From: Chalciporus piperatus
Lineage: Eukaryota; Basidiomycota; Agaricomycetes; Boletales; Boletaceae
DNA length: 64,000 nucleotides
Reading direction: 5' to 3'
NCBI GenBank assembly: GCA_038093975.1
Contig: JBBPTG010000001.1
Coordinates: forward strand, 1,116,001 to 1,180,000
Position numbers and translations under genes: made by a program. Positions within the stretch are counted from its first letter, which is position 1. Each line of letters starts with the position of its first letter. Of the stretch, positions 33,655 to 44,348 are shown piece after piece. The notes under the pieces were generated by a model that ran no database searches, had not been told where the DNA came from, and saw only the letters and a list, made by a program, of their open reading frames with translations.

Positions 33655-36600
33655 TCAATTTATGCGCGTCCACTTTGAATTCTTTCTTGCGGTCAAATAT
33701 ACCTCTGCCCCAGAGGATCGGTCCATCCATGCTGAGCAGGATGTAGGAATCAGATTCGTAACCTACGGAGCTACGTCAGGGTGGAGTTTTTGAAGCAAAC
33801 AGCACAGACGACTCACGAAGTATCGTTGACCCGGCGCAAACGAAATTGCAGTGGAAATCTCACTAAGGGATACCCCTGGAACGTCCCATACGGTCACTTG
33901 TGCACTTCTGTTCGAAGGGTACTTATATGTTCGTGCATCTTTGACGACAAGCACACAAAAAGCCTTGACGTCGCGTGGTGGACATATCGACTACACAGTT
34001 AATCAGCATCTGAATTCAAGATGGCGGGTTTCCGGTCACATACCTCAAGTTCTTGATCAAGCTCTCTAGAAACCTCATCCCGCTCCTCTTCAGCCTTAGC
34101 TCGGATACGCCGAGCTAGCCAGCCAGCATCACTGTGACTTATAGAAGACATGATGCCTTTGGCTGCTTCCGGATCCTCATGGAGGGTATCGTATAAATCA
34201 TAGATCTTATCAGGTGGACCATCTGTCATGGCGTCAATGTCAATCATTTCAGGAACTTCAGTCACTTATTTACCTTCGGGCCGCGGACTGAATTTTGATC
34301 CTGCACGTTGCTCGAGGCGTTCCGCATAGTCAAGGAGCCTGCACCTGCGCGATTCATATTGAGACCACAGTTTTGCGGAATGCGACTCTCGCTTCGCCTG
34401 CAGGCCAAAAATCAGCGGACAAATGAAGAGGGATCTCAACCCAGCCATACTTTCCACTGCGTGCACAACTTGAGTTCCTCTTTTGCATCGCGTGGCCCCT
34501 CCCTTCGTTTGCGACCGTCCGCATCTTGAACGAATTCGAGGTAGGCAACGGGAAACGCCTATGTAATTGTCAGGATATACCGTTTTCGATGTGCAAATTG
34601 CCATACTTTTACCACTGACAGCAGCATAACGGCAACGTTACCACCATCTGCCGTTAAGCTGTTCAGCGTCGCAATGAATGGTCCACGTTGAAAGCCGAGT
34701 TTTGCATGCCACGGCGCCAATTGAGACGAGTTCCCTGTCAACATGAGAACATTCGACTTATACGCTTCGAGGATCTCGCAACCTTCTTTCCGCTCTGCAG
34801 AGAGCTGTAGACGCTTGGGGTTAGGGGGATGTCGATACGGAAGGCTGAGTCCTACCTTTGCACCTGCTATAGCAATTTTTCGACCAATTTTTATTTTTCC
34901 TTTTGTCACGGCTCTTGCTAATGGTGGGTCAACGCGCGCACGTAGCCTATACCAACCATCGGTGAGTTCAAGCTCAGGCAAAAACGCCGCTGATGAGGTA
35001 TCGCCTTCCGTAGGCCAAATTATGTCTGAGACACAAAGGACCATAGGCGACTCTGCCGACGCATCTCTGGTTGTGATCAACCGTAGGGGTGGACGGGAGG
35101 AGCTATTCAAGTCCCGTTCATATCTGTGGCGGGGAAAACGTCAAGGCTCCGACCGTTGAGTGGGGACAACTGACCGATACATCAACTGACGAATGACCTC
35201 CGGCCAACACCACCGTTTGATAGAAAGGTCGCTCTCGCTACTTGGATCAAGAGCAACCATACCAGCTAATTTCCACAGGACTAATGGCCAGTGATTTTCA
35301 ACCCACGCTCGCGTAGCTAGCATACAGCCCCTAGCGTGGAGTTCTTCCAACGCGGTCGAATAACCTAGGGGGGACGGGGATGGATCTGGGGGGAAACGTG
35401 GGGAGCGTTCTCGGGTTGTGAAAGCGTAAAAGGGTGCCGTCTGCAGATTGACTTGACTGATTTCCTTAAAATTTCTGGAACAAAGTCGTCAGTGTGACTG
35501 CGGAGTTATGGGGTAATAAACAAACATTCCAATATTCTCTAGCTCCCTCGCGCTATGAGCCTGTGGCCGCAAGCCAGAAGTAGCCAGCGTTCGCCTGCCA
35601 GGAGGAGGAGCTAGCGTGCACAAGTTAAGTGCGAGAAGCAAAAGATTATCCACACCTCTTGCTTACTGAGATCAAAGACTCGTCCGTCATTTTTCATCTT
35701 GCGGTGTTGCGGTGAAGAGGATGGTGGGTACGTCCGGTTCATGATCGTCCCTGGGCGCAGGGGGGTTAGCGGACTCGGTTTACCCTTAAGCGCCAATGCT
35801 TTCGGGTCAATTGGGTTGGGAGCAGCTTTGAACGGAGTCACAAATTTCGGTCGTGTTCTAGGACCCCCATTTCTAGGAGTGAAACCTAGTGGTTTTTGAG
35901 ACATGATATGATTTGCAGCCGACGACGGGCGTAACGGAGACACGAGCTTAGGCGTCGATGATATTTGCGAAGGAACAGGGTCGGTGGAATTGTAGATCCG
36001 AAGAGGGGAACTGGCGTTCGGAGCAGTTGCCAGTCGGTGCGACAAGTGTGAAGATGTTGCGGTAACGAAAGGTGATTTGAAAGGCTTGATTGGTCGTTTG
36101 CTGCCTAAGCTTTGGAACGAGCTGTTCGACTTGGCGGGCTGTGCTTCGACATTGGTAGACCTAAGAAGTGGGGCGGGGGTCGGGGTGTCTGGAACATGAT
36201 CGAGGGAGAACGCGTTCCTGGCTGAGGAAAACATGGTCGGGGGAGGCGAGGAGGGTTGTTTAGTACGAAGAGAAGTTGGCTCTTTTTCTGGTGAAGCGGG
36301 CTGATTGGGAGGGGGTTCATCTTCCTGCCATTTCTTCATCTTCTCTTGAGCCTCGCGAAGAGCAGCAGCAGACGGAATCAAGAAAGCTTTTGACTTTTCG
36401 CCATCCACTGAAGGTCTCTGAAAACCAGGTAGCGCTCTCGCAGCGGTCTTGAATCCTACGAAAGAGTTGGAGGTGTCGGAGTTAAACCAATCGGGTGGTG
36501 CTTCATCCACCATATCCCTGTCGTCTGAAGGCTCTTCGGTAAGCTGGAATGGTGCTGCAGTTTTATGAATCGCAGATGCTTTCATAAATGGGATATGTAT

Positions 36601-36948
36601 GCGCCCTGATTTTGGAGCATCTGCTCTATTATCTGTACGGAAGGGGTCTTCCTCGTCGTCCAAGGACGTATCTTGTGCCAAAGTAATGAGAGCTGATCTG
36701 GATGCTTGACCTAGATGCAATAAGTCCCTGGTACGACTGGGAGCTGCTTGCGAGAGTTGTGCATCTAAGCAGTCGAAAGCATTGATGTCATCCTGACTTA
36801 ATTCGCCGACTTGATCATCGAAAGTCGGTGAGGAGAGACGCATTCTCTTCCTAGATGGTGAAGGTGAATCTAAAGTAAATTCGTTATATTGTTATCATAT
36901 ACGGTTCTTCGATCAAAAGAAAGACCCACCTGGGCTGTATTCGCGCAT
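33655..36948 (-). CDS. BRH2: BRCA2/Brh2 homologous-recombination mediator
   Basis: It loads Rad51 on single-stranded DNA during double-strand break repair. The start is at 36948 (MREYSP, a 19-nt first exon); exon 2 is 36869-35667; the stop is at 33657-33655. The N-terminal 400 residues are disordered and hold one BRC-like Rad51-binding motif, FVGFKTAARALPGFQRPS (FxTA type). After a Pro-rich exon comes the BRCA2 helical domain (NFKEISQVNLQTAPFYAF, RAWVENHWPLVLWKLAGM, RWCWPEVIRQLMYR). OB1 follows (SPMVLCVSDI, ELTDGWYRLRARVDPPLAR, GRKIAIAGAKV, NSSQLAPWHAKLGFQ). OB2 carries a long helical insertion (IYDLYDTLHEDPEAA to EEERDEVSRELDQEL) matching the Tower position. OB3 ends with GQRYF, VTNLIPTS and GAEVYLTARK. 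The whole DNA/DSS1-binding region is present, so the gene looks functional. It is divergent from the taxilin-like gene. Confidence 0.93.
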
Positions 36949-37694
36949 GGAGATGGATGAGTGTCAGAGCGGAGATGACTGTCAACGCGACGCGTAGGGG
37001 TCACATGACCGGCGACACTGAGTGCACTGCCACACACTTTGTGACATACTGCTTCGCCTCTTCCGAGTCTTCGAACTTGGTACTCATTTCGGATTCTTAT
37101 CACTGCTCCCAGGTCAATCTGATGCTCACGACGAAGGCGATAACGGCAGCGGAGTACGTCCAAATTGACCAGCATATGTCGATTTGAATTCTGTTATCAT
37201 GCACTCAGCAGCTCAGCTCTTTCATCGGCGTCAGACAAAGTCTGTGACAGATTGAACTTGTTTGTGACACTTGGAGAACAAGAATATTGTACGACTGGAG
37301 TGGTTCTAGTTCGGCAATCGGACTACGATGCTACGTACATTCGTGCGCGTGCGATGGCCCTACAAGGTTCTCTGCTTTTGTTCTCGGAACGTGTTCCAAG
37401 TTCCTTTTAAATTCCTGGGCTGCTTGAGATGAGAGAAAGAGCGATATGATCTTTGTGATGAAATTCTGTCAACTTGCCAGATTGTGAACGTAAACAAGTT
37501 TGAATTCCCTTCCACCGACCATCCGAGCTTGAGTCTGCCGAGTTGGCGTCGGGTCAAAAACAAACATCGAGTCGTTCCTCAATTTACGTCTGTAAATCAT
37601 TCACCGACTCACTTTCTGTATCCCTTGCCTTCCTCGTCGACCGCAAAGGTCCTCCACCTCTTCTCCTACCTCTCCCTCTGGGAACTCCCCACTC
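36949..37694. promoter_or_regulatory. Divergent intergenic region, BRCA2 / taxilin-like
   Basis: This 746-bp stretch lies between the two starts. It has a CT-rich run at 37600-37690 just before the plus gene, typical of fungal 5' leaders. ACGCGAC-type motifs (for example CAACGCGACGCG near 36981-36992) sit about 40 bp upstream of the BRCA2 ATG and resemble cell-cycle MCB elements (ACGCGT-like). No gene was found. Confidence 0.4.
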
Positions 37695-39737
37695 ATGAAT
37701 GGCACAACAACTCAGCCCGCTGCACAACAACAATCAGCTCCTCGCACCGCTAAACCACCTCCGACAGGACCTGCACCTCCTGCCCCCGTAGTCGCCCCTC
37801 CCGCACCCCCAAATCACACCGCACAGTCATCCACCGTGAACCGCAACGCTCCACATCCATCCACCGTAAACGGCGCTCAGAAATCCAAGAAGAAGAACGA
37901 TGCACCCATCGATCCCGCTGCAATGTATGAGAGTCTAAAGAATCGAATCGCAGCACTCGAGGAAGAAGAGGTTCTTGAGGAGGAGGAGGAACGACGATTC
38001 GGTGCGGCTGTCCTTGTTCGCGTGTTTCTCCCTCTCCTCACCATCCCATAGCCGAGGAGGCTGTCAAGTCTGTCAAAGGCATGGACGAGAATGCCATTCA
38101 CTCCAAATACATCGAATTAGTATGTCGTCTGTGATGAACTCCCTCGAGCCTTCATCCATGCTCCTACCAATCCAGTTTGCGGAACTCAAGCGGCTCGAAC
38201 GGGATCATGCAAAGGAGAAGCAAAAGCTTGTCAAGGATAAGGACGCAGGTTCGTGTCACACGAGGCTCCACAGTGTCGTCGATGGTTCTCACACCGAGGC
38301 ACTAAAGCTAAAGGTCAGCTAACGAAGGCCAATCAAACGAAGGCCAAGATGGAGAACCTCGCTAGAGAACTCCAGAAGGTGAACAGTTTCAGCGCTCAAT
38401 CGGATATCACTAACAGAGCGTGCAGGACAACAAGCGACTACGAGTACGCATCGCTGTTTCTGATGCGGGGGTTCAAATATATCTGACAACCACCTAGGAG
38501 GACAGCAAACGCCTAGCACAATGTGTTGAAGAAGCACAAGAAGAGGTACGAAGGCTGCACTCCTGGTCGTGTGATTCTCATCCTTGCGTAGATCATGCAA
38601 ATGAAAACCGACATGTCCAAACGGATGGATAAAGCAAAAATGCAAGATATGAAATACCGCGAAATGCCCGATATCGTAGTTAAAGTCGTTTGCCGTTACC
38701 GCGCCGAGCTTTTTTTTAAGATCTCGCGCAAGACGAAACTTTCCCGCCTTTTTAATGCCTGGACGGATAGAATGGAAGGTTCCTCTGGGAAGAAGGGTGA
38801 TGGGAAAGCAGCGCCTGGAACTGGGACTCATTTGAATGGTTCTGCAAAATCAGAGGTCACGAGCACGCATTCCTTCAATTCCACCAGTACATCGGCCATG
38901 CAGTTCATATTCACCCATAATGGGCGCACACTCGATGCGGACCATACGCCAGAGGAACAAGGTATGGAGGATGGGGACGAGATTCTCGCTGTAGAGATGA
39001 TGGACCTCACTGAGGGCTCTGGACTTGATTCTTGGGTAAGATTGACCCGATGTTTGATACTTTCCATGTTCAAATGGGTTTATAGGATGAACTACCCGAG
39101 CACCGCCGGCAGAAACTGAAGAAGAACTGGACAGATGACCCCGCGGAGTAAGTTTTGAAATGGACGTTCGTTGCATATCAGGTATTAACATCTACAAAGT
39201 GCAAAGCGTTCCCTGGAGGAAATCTTCGACAGTGTGTGCGTGGTCGTACTTCCTCACCCACATATCCCTTGACAAAAGTCTACAGCGTGCGGGAACGTCT
39301 GAAAGAAGTCCTCCAACAATACGAACTTCGAGAACGACATTTCGAGTGTGTTATCCGATCCAAAGAACTCGAAGTTTTACTCTCTCGCGCTCGAGCTGCG
39401 GAGCAAAAACAGCTTGCAGACGGCGAGAAAAGTCGAGCTGACAAAGTCGACGAAGAGGTGGGCCTCATCTACTCTGGTCCTCGCTTTTCTCATCTTTCGG
39501 CCTCAGACTCGGCGTCTTCGAAAGGAACTCGAGGATGTACAGAACAGCCAAACAGTTCTCATCGACAAGCTCATCGCCTGCTGTAAGGAGGTGAGCGCGG
39601 CTTTGTCGCCCAACCTTGTACCAGGGTTAATAGACAATCAGCCGAACGCTGAGCGCACACAACGCCTGTTCGCATCGCTTCGAGAAGAGCTCGAGAAACG
39701 AGGGAAGGTGTCGGACAGTAATACTGTAGGTGGCTGA
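37695..39737 (+). CDS. Taxilin-like coiled-coil protein with internal SUMO-like domain
   Basis: Taxilins bind syntaxins and act in vesicle traffic. Exons: 37695-38001, 38052-38119, 38176-38248, 38308-38378, 38426-38443, 38498-38545, 38592-39035, 39086-39148, 39200-39231, 39286-39457, 39507-39590 and 39642-39737, giving 491 aa. Residues 1-75 are Pro/Ala-rich. The taxilin N-half follows (ENLARELQKDNKRLREDSKR) and the C-half has LQQYELRERHFECVIRSKEL. Between them, wholly inside exon 7 (residues about 220-335), is a SUMO/Rad60-SLD fold: IVVKVVCRYRAELFFKISRK, TKLSRLFNAWTDRM, then about 40 polar residues, then MQFIFTHNGRTLDADHTPEE and QGMEDGDEILAVEMM. No di-glycine follows, so it cannot be conjugated. 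Exon 5 is an 18-nt microexon. Every junction keeps frame, which argues against two separate genes. Confidence 0.85.
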
Positions 39738-39970
39738 ATGTATGCAGGCTGAGAGCTCGATTGCTACAAATACGTATTGCTGCATGGCGCCTAAACAGAC
39801 AATCTAGCCCAGTACGGGTATGTGACAATGCGAGTGGAATACGATGAAGAAGGATTAAACCGAGTCGCAGAGAACATCGTCCAGCGTACGCGTAAGAGAA
39901 AAACTACCGATTGTCCACGAAGAGGAAAAAGGAGAAAATAGTCCCATGCCAAATCCACGAAACGATGGTC

Positions 39971-41505
39971 TTACAACAAAGTGTCCAAATCCTTCAAGTT
40001 TGTGATGGCCCCATCGAGACAAGACTTGGTGAACGTCTTGCCCTTAACAGACTCCAGCCCTTCCCCCGCATAGGTAACGAGGGGCGACAGCTCAATCTCC
40101 ACACCCTCCTTCAAACGGGCACCCGCACCTTCCAAGAAGCGGCGGTGCTGATCAAGCAGATCACTGCGGCTCGTCTTCGGGTCGTCCGCTCCGACGGTGT
40201 CGGGCGCGTTCTTGAGGGGGCTAAACTCATCTTTCCGAGCGACCTGGAGAACCGCAAACTTCTTGGTGTAGGGGAACACGTCGAACACGAACATCTCGAG
40301 CTTCATGCCGTTAGGCTTGCCCGGTTTGATGGTCTCTCCGGTTTTCAAGTCAATGGTGGGGATCTTCTTGCGTGCGATATGATATGCGAGCTCGCTCTCA
40401 AAGGATTCGACGGACTGAAGGAAATCAGTGGTGTAGAAATGGTTGGCGATGTTCCCAGCATTGAACATGAGTTCCCCAGTCTTCGGGTTGCGAAGCTCTG
40501 CTTGCTCCTTGGTAATCTCTGAGTACTCCACCACGCTGAACTTGTCCCCACGACGAGCAACAACGCCGACCGACTCCGTCGGCAACGTCTTTGGTACGAC
40601 TTTAGCAGCACAGTCTGCTTGTCTGGAAATGCAATAGCCGAGGAAGACGGGATCGGCGACCTTGACGAGGCAGTTATCGACGCAATACGCATGAACGTAT
40701 TGAATGCCGCGCTCGGCCAGATCAGAGAGGACTGTACGGGACTTGGAGTCGGAAAGGGGAGCGCGAAGCGCAGCGTAGAGCCCGCCGTTCCCATCAGGGG
40801 CGACGGCAACGCTAGATCGAGTTTGGAGCATGATCTTGCCCTCCATGGTAAGACATGGAAGTGTTCCTGGCGTGCAAAGCGATATCAACGGACTTGTAGG
40901 GAAAATGAAATCGGATCATCTTCACCTTGGTCAAAGATGATGATGTTCTGCTTGAGGCCGAACCAATCCTTACTCTCGAAGAATTTTTTCGTCGCGTCGC
41001 GGGTTGGACCACTGGTCATCACATACCAGGGAACTACGACCGAACCCTTGGGCTTTCCGAATTGAGACTCGGCGAAAGCCTGGAGACGAGCAATACGTTC
41101 AGCCTGGTACTGGAAAAGGGAGCTCTTGGAGGGGAGGCCGATGTTGTAACAGCCCTTGGGATCGTTGCTGCCGAGCCTCGTGCCCTGACCACCCGCCATC
41201 AAAAGGACGCCAACCTGGCCGTTTGCAACGGCCTGGAGACCGATTTTGTTCCACTCGGTTGCTTTGGCGGGGTTAGCGACGATGGACTCGCTCGCCCCGG
41301 CGGGGAGGGGCTCGATGGGCTCTGAGGCAGGATCGCTCTCCGCTGAGGTGGCTTTTTGGAAGATTCTGTTTACGCGCTGGACGTCGATCTTCCCAAGCTG
41401 TTCGGTGAGCCTTTTCCGCTCCTCATCGGTGAGTTCTGCCCAAAAGGAGAAGACATGGTCCTGGCCGGCAGCCTTGTATCTAGCACGGAGATTATCAACG
41501 GCCAT
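39971..41505 (-). CDS. UAP1: UDP-N-acetylglucosamine pyrophosphorylase
   Basis: It makes UDP-GlcNAc from UTP and GlcNAc-1-phosphate, the precursor of chitin, N-glycans and GPI anchors. Exons 41505-40926 and 40866-39971, giving 491 aa; yeast name QRI1. The start MAVDNLRARYKAAGQDHVFS is preferred to an upstream in-frame extension with no better ATG. The catalytic nucleotide loop is GVLLMAGGQGTRLGSNDPKG. Substrate motifs WYVMTSGPTRDATKKFFE and SVAVAPDGNGGLYAAL are present. The exon join restores FDQGTLPCLTMEGKIML, matching the family. FHYNVVEYSEI-type region appears here as FSVVEYSEITKEQAE. Length and motifs are normal. Cytosolic. Confidence 0.96.
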
Positions 41506-42618
41506 AGCGCTGATTTGGATATGGATGAGGAAGATGAAGAAGGTAGAAGATGAAAGTCGAGAAGAAAGCGAAGGTGAGGGTGGTTGATTGGGGGTGACGT
41601 GCTTAAATGCAGGATGCCGCATTCCCGTTCGGGTGCTACCGAACGGGAAGGCGGGCCACAGCCAACAGCCTCAAGCTGGCAACAACTTACATAGCCCAGC
41701 TGGCAGGGTTTGGATGTAATGATACAGCGTGCACTGCGCTCCCTCGACTCGCCTGGGTTCAGCAGACTGTCTGGATGAGTCCCCAGACTAAAGTATGTGT
41801 AGTTATGATCCGACGGCCGTCACAGTATATACGTACTAGAAGTTACGCCAGACTCGGACAGACGGTATGCATTTCATACGACATAGCCACACCTTGGTCA
41901 CATCAACGATGCCATCCATTGACAACCCGAGTCGCTGCCTTCGTCAGCGCGTCAGCTCCAGTGTGAGGCTGTGAGCACCCAACGTCTACGCACTCTCAGA
42001 CTCAAGGAGGCACTCCCTTGCTGCCAGCATCTGGTAGAAGCAAATCCAATCCAATCCGTGAGGCTTGACACCTTGAAGGTGATTATTTCCTTACCCGAAA
42101 TGACCGTCTAGGCCTTATATATCCGTTTAAATCTGCCAGCCGAAACACTGGAGCTCACTGGCAGGCCATCACTCGGTTAGCACTCGGTTAGCAGCCCTTT
42201 TGGCCATCTCAAACAAGCCCTAAGTTACCACCCGATGGTGACATCGATCTGCGAGTTGTGATTGGTTCGTGCGTCCTAAAAAAAATGGATTATCAAGGTC
42301 TTTTAAGTCTTTCTCGGGACGTGCGTCGTCATGCCCGCGATGGGACCAGAAGGTGAGGGTGTTTGAGGTTCCTGTGAGGTGGCCAGACATATATGACTCT
42401 GAATTCCTGGGACGAGATGCAAGTTCCGATAGACATGTGTCTCACGTGTCAGTGGTTCTCCGGAAATCTGGCGACTCACGGAGCATCCGCTGAACCCCAA
42501 GTTTCAAGGTCTATCGCGATTCCCAATTCGCGAACCCCCCAACCCCACGTCTATAAATGCGACTCATCAACCGCTTTCTTTACGTTCACCGCCCCTTCTT
42601 CCTCTTTCGTTGTTCACA
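41506..42618. promoter_or_regulatory. Divergent intergenic region, UAP1 / exo-glucanase
   Basis: 1.1 kb between two starts on opposite strands. It holds an 11-bp tandem repeat, CACTCGGTTAG, at 42170-42180 and 42181-42191, and a short AATCC duplication near 42043. A TATAAA at 42552-42557 is the likely core element of the glucanase. No gene was seen. Confidence 0.5.
42552..42557 (+). promoter_or_regulatory. TATA box of exo-beta-1,3-glucanase
   Basis: TATAAA lies 62-67 bp before the ATG at 42619, with a CT-rich leader between them, which suits a well expressed gene. Confidence 0.55.
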
Positions 42619-44200
42619 ATGAAGCTCTTGAATTCGGTGCTGGTCGGGCTCGCCCTCGCCACCCGCGCGTTCTCTCAATTCAATCCCGGGTTCCCTTATG
42701 GATCCCAGCCAATTCGCGGTGTAAACCTTGGTGGGTGGCTCGTGCTCGAGGTTTGTCCACAATGCTCCGTAAGGTTGCCTCGATGAGTCGATGACGTCTT
42801 CCTATCTTAGCCATGGATCACTCCGAGTATCTTTGACAACACCGGAAATAGTGGCATTGTGGACGAGTGGACATTCTGTTCATACCAGGACTACAACACA
42901 GCAAAAGGTGTTTTGCAGGACCACTGGAACAAATGGATAACTCAAAGCGATTTCGCTGCCATCGCTGCCGCGGGGTATGAACTGTCTCCTAGTTACTGGT
43001 GCTACTGATACCAAGAAATGTTGACGAAAGGCTGAATCATGTACGCATTCCCATTGGTTACTGGGCATTCGAAGTCGGTCCTGGGGAACCGTACATCCAA
43101 GGCCAGTTACCATACCTACAGAACGCTATCTCGTGGGCCAGCCAATACGGATTGAAAGTCATCGTTGACCTGCACGGTGCCCCAGGTAGCCAAAACGGGT
43201 TTGTGCACCGTATGCTCGTGTGGATCCAGCGCCTCACCTTCCCTTGTAGGTTTGATAATTCGGGTCAACGCATGTCATACCCAACTTGGCACTCCAATTC
43301 AACCAACGTCGCTCGGACCGAGAATATCATTAAGACTATAACTTCCATGTTTGCTGGTAATCCTAACGTTGTGCCTGGCATCGCAGTCCTGAACGAGTGC
43401 GTTTATTCATACATAAAAAACCACGGATACTCATCTGGCAAGTCAGGCCGGCCGGGTTCGATGGCTCTTCAGTTCTTAGCGTTGTAAAGCAATACTATGA
43501 CGACTCTTACGGGAGTATCAGGTAATGCCGCTGTTGGATATGTCCTCGTGCAAGCATTTATCCGATCCTACAGATACCCATCTGGCACGAGCCAGCAAAG
43601 CAACACTGTCGTAGTCCTTCACGACGCATTCCAGCCACTCAGCTATTGGTCTGGATTCGGGACTACTCCCAACTGGCAAGGTGTGATGATGGATACCCAC
43701 ATTTACCAAATGTTCTCCGACTCTGTACGTACGCCGAACACTCGCGCTTTGTGCTAACTAACGGAAGCTACGTGAATTAGGGCGTTGCGCAGACCAATTC
43801 GCAGCATATCAGTACTGCTTGTTCATACCAATCTAGCCTTTCGGGCTTCGATCTTTGGCTTGTCGTCGGTGAATGGACACCAGCCATGACTGACTGTGCC
43901 AAGTATCTGAATGGCCGTGGTGTTGGCTCGCGGTACGATGGCAGTTACCCCGGCTCGACGTCTGTCGGAAGCTGCACTGGTCTCACAGGCAGTGCATCAA
44001 CCTTCAGCTCGGATTACAAGACGTTCCTCCGTCAAACCTGGGAGGCCCAGGTCATTTCGTTTGAGAAAGCTGCTCAGGGGTGGATTATGTGGACCTGGAA
44101 GGCAGAAAATGCGGACGAGTGGACATACCAAGCTGGGCTTCAGAACGGATGGATCCCCCAGAATCCTACGAGCTACTTGTACCCAACCATCTGTGGATGA
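42619..44200 (+). CDS. EXG1: Exo-beta-1,3-glucanase (glucan 1,3-beta-glucosidase, GH5_9)
   Basis: It releases glucose from beta-1,3-glucan ends and trims the cell wall. The signal peptide MKLLNSVLVGLALATRAFSQ is followed by IRGVNLGGWLVLEPWITPS, the family N-terminal block. The acid/base glutamate is in VLNEP, created by the splice GA|GCCGGCC near 43398-43452 and continuing PAGFDGSS. The nucleophile glutamate is in LVVGEWTPAMTDC. Other landmarks: VRIPIGYWAFE, VIVDLHGAPGSQNGFDNSG and AAQGWIMWTWKAENADEW. It ends YLYPTICG with TGA at 44198-44200. No GPI or transmembrane tail, so it is probably secreted or wall-bound. The gene is complete with several short introns; one acceptor is GAAAG. Confidence 0.94.
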
Positions 44201-44348
44201 GGGTGGGACGAATAACTAATTTTCATACCCTTTCGTTTCAACTGACGTCTCACTAATTAATGATTTCAAATGTAAATGTAACGAGCAAATGAGGAATGAT
44301 TAATGATCAATGATACCAACCAAGTACTAGTCTATTCGCCCTCAAGCT

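Noticed and set aside
38319..38831. 170-codon minus-strand frame
   Set aside because: It is antisense to the taxilin-like exons and lacks recognisable motifs.
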